Below, one piece after another: positions 34,554-41,568 of a stretch of DNA of 64,000 nt. Below the pieces are notes generated by a model. That model was given only the letters and a program-made list of their open reading frames with translations, did no database searches and was not told the DNA's origin. The stretch comes from Rubrobacter_A sp965214435. GTDB lineage: Bacteria > Actinomycetota > Rubrobacteria > Rubrobacterales > Rubrobacteraceae. A program made the position numbers and the translations under genes. The stretch is from the NCBI GenBank assembly GCA_965214435.1, contig OZ243960.1, positions 2,046,001 to 2,110,000 of the forward strand, given 5' to 3'. Within the stretch, counting starts at the first letter, position 1, and each line of letters starts with the position of its first letter.

Positions 34554-35467
34554 GGGTCGCCGCGGCCCTCGCCCTGGATGCCGCCCTCGGCGAACCGCCG
34601 GCCCGGCTGCACCCGACAGTCTGGATGGGATGGTGCGTAGGCCTCTTCGAGAGGTTTGGGATCTCGCGGCGCACGCCCGCCGGACGTACCCTCGTCGGGA
34701 TCGCCGCCGCGCTCGCGGTGCCGGGCATTAGCTTCACCTTACCCGCTATCCTCCTGCGGCGGTTGCCACCTGGGGTCCGGTGGATCGTGGAGATAGCCTT
34801 GATCTCGACCACCCTTTCGATGCGGGGGCTAGCGGAGTCGGCACTCGCGGTCGAGCGCGCCCTGGAAGCCGGGGACCTGAAAGAAGCCCGCCTCCTCGCG
34901 GGCCACATCGTAGGGCGCGACACCGCAGACCTCTCCGAAGCCGGCGTAGCCCGGGCCGCCGCCGAGTCCGTCGCCGAGAACACGAGCGACGGCGTCGTGG
35001 CCCCGATGTTCTACGCCGCCATTCTCGGCGCCCCTGGAGCCCTGGCCTACCGGGCCGTCAACACCCTCGACTCCATGCTCGGCTACAAACATCCGCCGTA
35101 CGACGACCTGGGTTGGGCTCCGGCCCGCCTCGACGACCTCGCGAACCTGTTCCCTTCACGGCTCACGGCGCTCGCGGTCGCCGCGGTCTCCGCCGACCCC
35201 GGCAAGACCTTGCGGACGGCCCTCAAGTTCGCGCCCCGGCACGCGAGCCCGAACGCCGGGTGGGGCGAGACTTCGTTCGCCGGGGCTCTGAGCTTGCGGT
35301 TCGGCGGGCCGAGCACCTACCTGGGCGTGCCGCGCGAGAGCGCGCTGCTCGGCGACGGAGACCCGCCCGCTGTCGGGGACGTCCGGCGGACGGTGGACCT
35401 CATGCGCCGGACCTGTACTCTGCTGGCGGCCGTACTTTCTACGGTAGAGTCATTGAAAAATGGTTGA
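34550..35467 (+). CDS. cobD: Adenosylcobinamide-phosphate synthase (CbiB/CobD)
   Basis: This 305-residue membrane protein attaches (R)-1-amino-2-propanol phosphate to adenosylcobyric acid. Family motifs are ALDAALGEPPARLHPTVWMG, GRDTADLSEAGVARAAAESV leading to ENTSDGVVAPMFYA, and the conserved MLGYKHPPYDDLGWAPARLD. TTG 34550 overlaps the cobT stop (TTGA). It overlaps the next gene, the decarboxylase that makes its aminopropanol substrate, by eight bases. Confidence 0.93.
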   Translation: MRVAAALALDAALGEPPARLHPTVWMGWCVGLFERFGISRRTPAGRTLVGIAAALAVPGISFTLPAILLRRLPPGVRWIVEIALISTTLSMRGLAESALAVERALEAGDLKEARLLAGHIVGRDTADLSEAGVARAAAESVAENTSDGVVAPMFYAAILGAPGALAYRAVNTLDSMLGYKHPPYDDLGWAPARLDDLANLFPSRLTALAVAAVSADPGKTLRTALKFAPRHASPNAGWGETSFAGALSLRFGGPSTYLGVPRESALLGDGDPPAVGDVRRTVDLMRRTCTLLAAVLSTVESLKNG

Positions 35468-36548
35468 GGGCTTCTCGGAGCACGCGGGCGGGCGGCACCA
35501 CGGTGCTCACGGCGGACCGGCGGCCCGCGCCCTCGGTGTCACGGCCGAGAGCCTCGCAGACTTCAGCGCGAACATAAACCCGCTCGGAACCCCACCGGAG
35601 GCCTTGCGTGCCGCCGAAGAAGCATTGTTCTCCGGGACTCCTCGCTACCCGGACCCGCGCTACCCAGAGTTACGCAGAGCACTCGCAGGTTATCTCGGGG
35701 CGCCGACCGGTAGCGTGCTGCCGACCAACGGCGGGGCCGAGGCGCTGTTCCTCGCGGCTGCGGAGGCGGGCAAACCTTGTAATGAAACGTTGGGGAAAGC
35801 CTTGATCCTGGAGCCCACGTTCAGTGAGTACGCCGCAGCCGCAGCCGCCGCCGGATTAGAAGTCGTCCGGCGGATAGCCTGGCGGCCGGAAACGGACGGC
35901 TTCACGCTCGACTACGCCGCGCTCGACGACTTGAGCGGCGTCCGGCTCGTGTTCCTGGGCAACCCGAACAACCCGACCGGAAGCGCGCTGCCCGCGGCGG
36001 CGGTCCTTGAGTTGACCGATAGAGTCCGGGAAGCTGGGGCAACGCTCGTCGTGGACGAGGCATTCGCGGACTTCACGCCGGAGGTTAGTGTGGTGGCGGA
36101 GGCGGGTGGTTCGCTGGTCGTCGCCCGGTCGTTCACCAAGTTCTTCGCGATGCCGGGTCTGCGCCTCGGCTGCTTGGTCCACCCGGAGCTGGAGCGGTTC
36201 GAGGCCCGCCAGCCCTCGTGGGCCGTCAACGTCGCCGCCGCTGCCGCCGGGGTAGCGGCTGCCGGGGATGACGCTTACATAGAAAGGTCTTTAGAAGAAA
36301 TCCCAAAGCTCCGGGAGGCGCTCGTCAAGGGGCTTTCTTCTCTGCCGGGGCTTACCGCGTACCCGGCGGCGGCGAACTTCTTCCTCGTCCGGGGGCCAGA
36401 GGGTGTTCCGGAGAAGCTTGCCCGGCGGGGAGTGCTGGTGCGGGGGTGCGGGCCTTTTATGGGGCTCGGGCCGGAATACTTCCGGGTAGCGGTCCGTGGA
36501 CCAGAGGAGACCGCTGTCCTGCTCGAAGCACTCCGGGAAGAACTATAG
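35460..36548 (+). CDS. cobC: Threonine-phosphate decarboxylase (PLP-dependent)
   Basis: This class I aminotransferase-fold enzyme of 362 residues should decarboxylate L-threonine phosphate to (R)-1-amino-2-propanol phosphate. The N-terminal HGG segment and DFSANINPLGTP are typical of the CobC/CobD decarboxylases. NPNNPTGS, VVDEAFADF and the PLP lysine in ARSFTKFFAMPGLRLG follow. Histidinol-phosphate aminotransferase is the nearest relative, but the cobalamin context settles the call. Confidence 0.92.
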   Translation: MVEGFSEHAGGRHHGAHGGPAARALGVTAESLADFSANINPLGTPPEALRAAEEALFSGTPRYPDPRYPELRRALAGYLGAPTGSVLPTNGGAEALFLAAAEAGKPCNETLGKALILEPTFSEYAAAAAAAGLEVVRRIAWRPETDGFTLDYAALDDLSGVRLVFLGNPNNPTGSALPAAAVLELTDRVREAGATLVVDEAFADFTPEVSVVAEAGGSLVVARSFTKFFAMPGLRLGCLVHPELERFEARQPSWAVNVAAAAAGVAAAGDDAYIERSLEEIPKLREALVKGLSSLPGLTAYPAAANFFLVRGPEGVPEKLARRGVLVRGCGPFMGLGPEYFRVAVRGPEETAVLLEALREEL

Positions 36549-36562
36549 GCGTCCGGGCGCTG

Positions 36563-37072
36563 GTGATCGGTGGTTCCCGCAGCGGCAAGAGCGCCGTTGC
36601 GGAAGGGATGGCCCGCGAACTCGGCGGCGAGCGGGTCCTCTACGTCGCGACCGCCACCCTCTACGAAGGAGACGAAGACTTCCGGCGGCGCGTCGAGGCC
36701 CACCGGGAGCGCCGGCCTCCCGGCTGGACGACGTTCGAGGTCTCCGGGGCGGATCTCCTCGGCAGCCTGGAAGCTGCACCGGGGACGGGGGCTGTGCTGC
36801 TCGACTCCCTTACGCTCTGGGTCTCGGGCGCGATGTTCTCTGGCACGGACGAGGACAGCGTGCTCTACGAACTCGACCGCTTTCTCTCGGCGGCTGCAAA
36901 GCTGGATAGCCCGGTAATCGTTGTGAGCGACGAGGTCGGGCAGGGCGTCGTGCCGGATAGCACGGCCGGGCGGCGGTTCCGGGACCTCCTCGGGCTCGCG
37001 AACCAGAGGGCCGCCGCAGCCGCGGACGAGGTACACTTGTGCGTGGCCGGTATCCCGATGCGGGTGAAGTAA
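36563..37072 (+). CDS. cobU: Adenosylcobinamide kinase/guanylyltransferase
   Basis: This bifunctional enzyme phosphorylates adenosylcobinamide and adds GMP. Motifs are the P-loop GGSRSGKS, VEAHRERRPPGW, and VSDEVGQGVVPDS ending in HLCVAGIPMRVK. The start is a problem. GTG 36563 is the first canonical start close to the P-loop and gives 169 residues, but it removes part of the first strand (RALVIGG). The frame is open upstream to 36446 without another ATG, GTG or TTG. An ATA at 36545 overlaps the previous TAG stop, so a non-canonical start is possible. Confidence 0.85.
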   Translation: MIGGSRSGKSAVAEGMARELGGERVLYVATATLYEGDEDFRRRVEAHRERRPPGWTTFEVSGADLLGSLEAAPGTGAVLLDSLTLWVSGAMFSGTDEDSVLYELDRFLSAAAKLDSPVIVVSDEVGQGVVPDSTAGRRFRDLLGLANQRAAAAADEVHLCVAGIPMRVK

Positions 37073-37073
37073 C

Positions 37074-37829
37074 GTGCGGGCGCTATTGTCGTTCTTTACA
37101 ATTGTGCCTGCCAGGCGTAGCACGCTGGAGGCTGCGGCCCGTAGCTCATACCTGCTCCCGGTCCTCGGGCTTGTAGCCGGACTGCCGGGTGCGGCGTTCG
37201 CCCTTGCGGGGTACTTCGCGCCGGCCGGGGTCGCGGCGGCGCTCGCGCTCGGGGCGGTAGTGTTATTCGCCGGGCTCCACCACGCCGACGGTGTGCTCGA
37301 CGTGGGGGACGCTTTCATGGTCCGGGGCAGTGCGGAGCGGCGACGGGCGGTCTTGAAAGATACCCGGGTCGGTATCGGGGGGCTATTTGGGCTGTTCGCG
37401 GTCTATACTCCGGCGGTGTTCGGCTTTTCGGCCCTGATCCAGTATTCCCCCACAGTAGCAGCCCTCGCCGCTCTCGCCGCCGAAGCTGCCTCCCGCTCCG
37501 CCATGCTCGGCGTCCTGTGTTTCGGCAGACCAGCGGAGAAGACTTCCTCCGCTGTCCCGTTCGTCGAGGCATTGAAGAAAAGGCGGTACCGGCGCGCCGG
37601 GCTATCGCTGGCGGTGGTCCTGCCTCTACTGGCGGCGGTGCCTCTAGGGATCGCGGCGCTCCCGGCGGCCGGATTGTGGATACCGGCCGTGGTGCTGGTG
37701 CTCTACGTCACGCGGCGGGCGTTCGGTGGCATCGGGGGCGACGTCTCGGGGGCTACTGGGGAGCTGACCCGGACGCTGGTGCTGGTCGCGCTTTCGGTCG
37801 CACTTTTACCGGGAACCGGCGCCGGATGA
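37074..37829 (+). CDS. cobS: Adenosylcobinamide-GDP ribazoletransferase
   Basis: This 251-residue polytopic membrane enzyme joins adenosylcobinamide-GDP and alpha-ribazole, completing cobalamin. Motifs are the N-terminal LLSFFTIVPAR, the active-site stretch GLHHADGVLDVGDAF, KDTRVGIGGLFGL, and GGDVSGATGELTRTLVLV near the C-terminus. GTG 37074 is one base after the cobU stop. The gene ends in an ATGA overlap with the phosphatase gene. Confidence 0.92.
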   Translation: MRALLSFFTIVPARRSTLEAAARSSYLLPVLGLVAGLPGAAFALAGYFAPAGVAAALALGAVVLFAGLHHADGVLDVGDAFMVRGSAERRRAVLKDTRVGIGGLFGLFAVYTPAVFGFSALIQYSPTVAALAALAAEAASRSAMLGVLCFGRPAEKTSSAVPFVEALKKRRYRRAGLSLAVVLPLLAAVPLGIAALPAAGLWIPAVVLVLYVTRRAFGGIGGDVSGATGELTRTLVLVALSVALLPGTGAG

Positions 37830-38464
37830 ATTTGATCTTCATCCGCCACGCCCAATCGACCGCGAACGCCCGCAGGATCTGGCAGGGTCAACTCGACTTC
37901 CCGCTCTCCCCGCTCGGCCAGGAACAGGCGTCGAAGGCCGGAGAAAGCCTCCGCGGTACGCCGGTCGCCAGCGTGTACAGCAGCCCTCTTTCTAGGGCCG
38001 CGGAGACCGCCCGGATAATAGCCGCACGGTTGGACTACCCGGAGGATGAAATCTCCTATCCCGACGGCCTGCTGGAGCGCCACGGCGGCGAGTTGCAGGG
38101 CCACGTCTGGGACGAGTACGAGACCGAAAAGCCCGAACGCGCCACGGAGTTCCTGAACCTGCCGGACACCGAACGCTGGTCGGTGGTAGGCGCCGAGAGT
38201 ACCGCCTCGGCGCTCGACCGCGCCTGGAGCGTCATAGAGGATGTACACGTCCGCCACGACCCCGAAGACACGGTCGTCCTCGTCTCCCACGGCGGGCTGC
38301 TGGCGACATTTTTCCGCGACGCCTTCGGCCCGGAAGTCTTGGACGGGGTACGCCTCGGCAATACCTCCATCACGCGGGTCGCGCTCGACGACTCCGCCGG
38401 ACCTCCCGGCTACGAGCTAAAGCTCCTGGATCTAGGCTCCACGGCTCACCTCAACGGGTCGTAG
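37826..38464 (+). CDS. Histidine phosphatase family protein, probably alpha-ribazole phosphatase
   Basis: This 212-residue phosphatase begins with LIFIRHAQSTANARRIWQGQ, where the family RHG reads RHA. The second conserved part includes YSSPLSRAAETA and VVLVSHGGLL with the second active-site His. ATG 37826 overlaps the cobS stop (ATGA). Last position in the cobalamin operon suggests removal of the phosphate from alpha-ribazole phosphate or adenosylcobalamin phosphate. Other small phosphate esters are possible, since the family is broad. Confidence 0.85.
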   Translation: MNLIFIRHAQSTANARRIWQGQLDFPLSPLGQEQASKAGESLRGTPVASVYSSPLSRAAETARIIAARLDYPEDEISYPDGLLERHGGELQGHVWDEYETEKPERATEFLNLPDTERWSVVGAESTASALDRAWSVIEDVHVRHDPEDTVVLVSHGGLLATFFRDAFGPEVLDGVRLGNTSITRVALDDSAGPPGYELKLLDLGSTAHLNGS

Positions 38465-38479
38465 CTTACGGCTTACGAC
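38458..38479. terminator. Inverted repeat at the convergent ends of the cobalamin operon and the next gene
   Basis: GTCGTA (38458-38463) and TACGAC (38474-38479) form a six-base stem with a ten-base loop that spans the stop codons of both converging genes. The stem is short and lacks a T-run, so this is a weak terminator call. Confidence 0.3.
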
Positions 38480-38778
38480 TGCCAGCGGTTTGCGATGTCG
38501 CTGGCGAAGTCTTCATAGCGGCGGACGGGGAGAACCTCGGCCATCTCCAGGTACTCGGCCATCGGCAGGCCGGCCATCAGTATCTGGTCCAGCTCGTCGT
38601 GGGACTCGACGTCGAGGACGACGAGCACCCGCCGCTGCCCCGAGACCTTGTAGAGGTCCACGACCGTACCGGCTTTCTTGGCCTCGAGCGCAGCCTTCGT
38701 CTCCTCCTCCCAGACGTCCCACAGCTTATCGTTGGATAGACCCTTTGGATCAACGTGAATGTCGACGAAAACTAGCAT
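38473..38778 (-). CDS. Muconolactone delta-isomerase-like protein
   Basis: This 101-residue protein of the muconolactone isomerase family starts MLVFVDIHVDPKGLS, has the central GQRRVLVVLDVESHDELDQI and ends LPVRRYEDFASDI. The size equals that of CatC. ATG 38778 follows TTTAGGAGGG. The classical enzyme isomerises muconolactone in the catechol branch of the beta-ketoadipate pathway, but no muconate cycloisomerase or catechol dioxygenase adjoins. A related stress or unassigned function is possible. Confidence 0.75.
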   Translation of the reverse strand: MLVFVDIHVDPKGLSNDKLWDVWEEETKAALEAKKAGTVVDLYKVSGQRRVLVVLDVESHDELDQILMAGLPMAEYLEMAEVLPVRRYEDFASDIANRWQS

Positions 38779-38827
38779 TTCCCTCCTAAATTTTCCCCGG
38801 ACCGCCCCTAACGGCCCAGATTATTTA

Positions 38828-38856
38828 TTGACACGGATAAGACGATACATCATAGT
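38828..38856 (+). promoter_or_regulatory. Sigma70-type promoter for the glyoxalase-family gene
   Basis: A perfect TTGACA (38828-38833) is followed after 17 bases by CATAGT (38851-38856). The predicted start would give a leader of about 18 bases containing the GAGGAAAGGAG ribosome binding site of the gene at 38881. Confidence 0.6.
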
Positions 38857-38880
38857 GCAGCGCGAGGAAAGGAGAAAAGC

Positions 38881-39276
38881 TTGGCTAAAGCCATACACAC
38901 CATGATCCGGGTCCTGGACCTGGACCGCACTATCTCGTTCTACCGCGACGCATTCGGCTTGCATGAGGCCGACCGCTTCGACTTCGACGACTTTACACTG
39001 GTCTACCTCAGCAACGACGAGAACGACTTCGAGGTCGAACTCACGCTGAACAAGGACCAGGAGGAACCCTACGACCTCGGCAACGGCTACGGTCACCTCG
39101 CAGTCTCTGTCGAAGACATCGAGGCCGAGCACGAGCGTTTCCAGGACGCCGGTTTCGAGCCCCGGAGGCTCGTGGAGCTTGAAAAGGACGGCCAGGTTCT
39201 GGGCAAGTTCTTTTTCGTGACGGACCCGGACGGCTACGAGATAGAAGTCCTCCAGCGGGGCGGCCGCTACCACTAG
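38881..39276 (+). CDS. Lactoylglutathione lyase/VOC metalloenzyme
   Basis: This 131-residue VOC-fold protein resembles glyoxalase I. The first module reads HTMIRVLDLDRTISFYRDAF, with the metal-ligand Glu in FEVELTLN. The second has GYGHLAVSVEDIEAE and VTDPDGYEIEVLQRG, so the usual His-Glu-His-Glu ligand set is present. TTG 38881 is preceded by AAAGGAG. High-GC Gram-positive bacteria commonly use thiols other than glutathione, so the natural substrate may differ. Confidence 0.85.
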   Translation: MAKAIHTMIRVLDLDRTISFYRDAFGLHEADRFDFDDFTLVYLSNDENDFEVELTLNKDQEEPYDLGNGYGHLAVSVEDIEAEHERFQDAGFEPRRLVELEKDGQVLGKFFFVTDPDGYEIEVLQRGGRYH

Positions 39277-39317
39277 GCGAGGAAGTCCAACGGGGAAAGG
39301 GAAAGGAGCATACAACC

Positions 39318-39923
39318 ATGACGCAGGAGAAAGGCCCGGGCCTGGAAGGCCAGGAATCCGGAGAGGGTGGTATCCGGCCGGCGGACGCCGCCGTTTCGAC
39401 CGACAAGCCGGCTTACGGCGAGCCCGCGGGTGAGCTTGGGGACTTGCAGGCGCTGGACGTGGAGACGGCCCGGACGCTGGTAAGCGTGACGCGGGCGATG
39501 TACCCGCACGACCATATCCCCGACAAGCACTACGAGCGCGTCGTGTCGGACCTGGACGGAAAGGCCGCCGACGACGCGACGATGAAGACGCTGCTTGCGG
39601 AGGGTGTGTCGAACCTATCTACCATTACCGGCGCTGAACCGGCGGACTTCGGTAGTTTGGACGAGGAAGCTCAGGTAGAAGCTTTAAAGAAGATCGAGGA
39701 CGGACCCTTCTTCAAAGCTGTAGCCGGCGATGTCGTGACCGGGCTCTACAGCCAGCCCGACATCTGGCCGTACTTCGGCTACGAGGGACCGTCGAACCAC
39801 CTCGGCGGCTATGTAGACCGGGGTTTTAACGACATCGACTGGCTGGAGGAGGCCCCGGACCGCCGGGGGAACCACGTCGAAGAGATGGTGAACACCGAAG
39901 AGCGCGTTAGCAAGGAGGGATAG
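39318..39923 (+). CDS. Small subunit of a GMC dehydrogenase (gluconate 2-dehydrogenase subunit 3-like)
   Basis: This 201-residue protein precedes a GMC oxidoreductase by three bases. The region 45-180 matches the gluconate 2-dehydrogenase subunit 3 family: LVSVTRAMYPHDHIPDKHYE, then PFFKAVAGDVVTGLYSQPD and YFGYEGPSNHLGGYVDRGF. Homologues usually begin with a Tat signal; here the first 40 residues are Gly/Glu-rich with no twin-arginine or hydrophobic segment. It probably forms a complex with the next protein. The substrate is unknown. Confidence 0.78.
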   Translation: MTQEKGPGLEGQESGEGGIRPADAAVSTDKPAYGEPAGELGDLQALDVETARTLVSVTRAMYPHDHIPDKHYERVVSDLDGKAADDATMKTLLAEGVSNLSTITGAEPADFGSLDEEAQVEALKKIEDGPFFKAVAGDVVTGLYSQPDIWPYFGYEGPSNHLGGYVDRGFNDIDWLEEAPDRRGNHVEEMVNTEERVSKEG

Positions 39924-39926
39924 ATA

Positions 39927-41501
39927 ATGCCCGCACCATTCGACCAGAGCGACGACTCGGTCGTCGTGATCGTCGGTTCCGGAGCCGGCGGCGGCACTTT
40001 AGCGAACCAGCTCGCCCAAAAGGGTATAGACACCGTAGTCCTCGAAGCCGGCGAGCGCCACGAGCCCGAGGACCACATGGACGACGAGTGGCCGAGCTTT
40101 AACCAGCTAGCCTGGCTCGACATGCGCACCGCTACCGGAAGCTGGCGCATCGCCAAAGACTTCCCGAACCTCCCTACCTGGCACAGCAAGTGCGTCGGCG
40201 GCTCACCCGTCCACTGGGCCGGCTGCTGCCCGCGCTTCCAGGAGCACGAGTTCAAAGCTCTCTCGACCTACGGCGAAATACCGGGCGCGAACCTCCTCGA
40301 CTGGCCCATAACTTTAGAGGAGCTGGAGCCCTACTACTCAAAAGCCGAGGATAATATCGGGGTCGCCGGGACCAATGGCCGCCCCTACCACGAGCCGGAC
40401 AACAACTTCAAGGTCATGGCCGAGGGCGCGAAGCGTATGGGCTACGAGAAGGTCTCGACCTCCCACTACGGGCAGAACTCCATACCGTATGACGGCCGGC
40501 CGGCGACCATCCAGGACGGCTTCTGCTTCCAGGGCAACAAGTCGCGGGCCAAGTGGTCGCCGCTGGTCTCCGATCTCCCGAAAGGCGAGAAGACCGGCCA
40601 CTTAGAAGTCCGCCCGGAGTCGATGGCGCTGCAGGTAGAGCACAACGGCAGCGGCAAGGTAACCGGCGTGCTCTACGCCGACGCCGACGGAAATCACCAC
40701 CTTCAGAAGGCCCGCGTCGTGTGCGTGGCCGGAAACTCCGTAGAGTCGCCACGTCTGTTATTAAACTCTGCGTCGAACACGCATCCGGACGGGCTCGCGA
40801 ACTCCTCCGGTGAGGTCGGCAAGAACTACATGCGCCACATGTCCGACACCTGCTGGGGCATTTTCGAGAAGCCGGTAAACTTCTACCGGGGTAACACGAT
40901 GGCCGGCATTATCGAGGACGAGGCGTACAACGACCCCGAGGAGCGCGGTTTCGTCGGCGGTTTCTACATGGAGACTATCCACCTCGGGCCGTCGTTCATG
41001 GCGGCGTTCATGAACCCGCAGGGCTGGGGCCGGGACTTCACCGAGCTGCTGGACGCCTACGAGAACTTCGCCGGGATGTGGCTCGTCGGCGAAGATATAC
41101 CGGTCGCTACCAACCGGGTGACGCTCAACGAGGACATAGAAGACCAGTACGGTCTGCCGGCTCCGAACGTGCACTTCGACGACCATAAAAACGACGAGGA
41201 CATGCGCGACTACGCCGCGGACAAGGCCCGGAACCTTTACAAGTCCGTCGGCGCTCTAAAAACCGTGCGGACACCGCCGTTCCCCTCGTCGCACAACATG
41301 GGCACCTGCCGCATGAGCGAGAAGCCCGAGGACGGCGTGGTCAACAAGCATGGCCGGGCACACGATGTCCCAAACCTCTTTGTCTCGGACGGCAGCCAGT
41401 TCACCACCGGGGCCGCCGCGAACCCGACATTGACCATCGTGGCGCTCGCCATCCGCCAGGCGGATCACATCGCGGACGCGATGTCCAAGGGGGAACTCTA
41501 G
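39927..41501 (+). CDS. GMC-family FAD-dependent oxidoreductase
   Basis: This 524-residue flavoenzyme should oxidise an alcohol or sugar. The FAD motif VVIVGSGAGGGTLANQLAQK is near the N-terminus with VVLEAGE following. The C-terminal half has the GMC signature SSHNMGTCRMSE, then NLFVSDGSQFTTGAAANPT and LTIVALAIRQADHI. It is paired with the small subunit upstream, as in three-component gluconate/fructose/sorbitol dehydrogenases, but no cytochrome c subunit is present. A strong hairpin terminator follows. Confidence 0.88.
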   Translation: MPAPFDQSDDSVVVIVGSGAGGGTLANQLAQKGIDTVVLEAGERHEPEDHMDDEWPSFNQLAWLDMRTATGSWRIAKDFPNLPTWHSKCVGGSPVHWAGCCPRFQEHEFKALSTYGEIPGANLLDWPITLEELEPYYSKAEDNIGVAGTNGRPYHEPDNNFKVMAEGAKRMGYEKVSTSHYGQNSIPYDGRPATIQDGFCFQGNKSRAKWSPLVSDLPKGEKTGHLEVRPESMALQVEHNGSGKVTGVLYADADGNHHLQKARVVCVAGNSVESPRLLLNSASNTHPDGLANSSGEVGKNYMRHMSDTCWGIFEKPVNFYRGNTMAGIIEDEAYNDPEERGFVGGFYMETIHLGPSFMAAFMNPQGWGRDFTELLDAYENFAGMWLVGEDIPVATNRVTLNEDIEDQYGLPAPNVHFDDHKNDEDMRDYAADKARNLYKSVGALKTVRTPPFPSSHNMGTCRMSEKPEDGVVNKHGRAHDVPNLFVSDGSQFTTGAAANPTLTIVALAIRQADHIADAMSKGEL

Positions 41502-41522
41502 TACCAGAAACTAAGTATGGCT

Positions 41523-41554
41523 GAGCCCCGGGTCTCTAGTGGGACCCGGGGCTC
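41523..41554. terminator. Bidirectional hairpin terminator
   Basis: GAGCCCCGGGTC (41523-41534) and GACCCGGGGCTC (41543-41554) form a perfect 12-base stem with an eight-base loop. TATTTAGATTTT follows on the plus strand. It lies between the GMC gene stop (41501) and the converging fbiC stop (41569), so it probably serves both. Confidence 0.85.
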
Positions 41555-41568
41555 TATTTAGATTTTCT

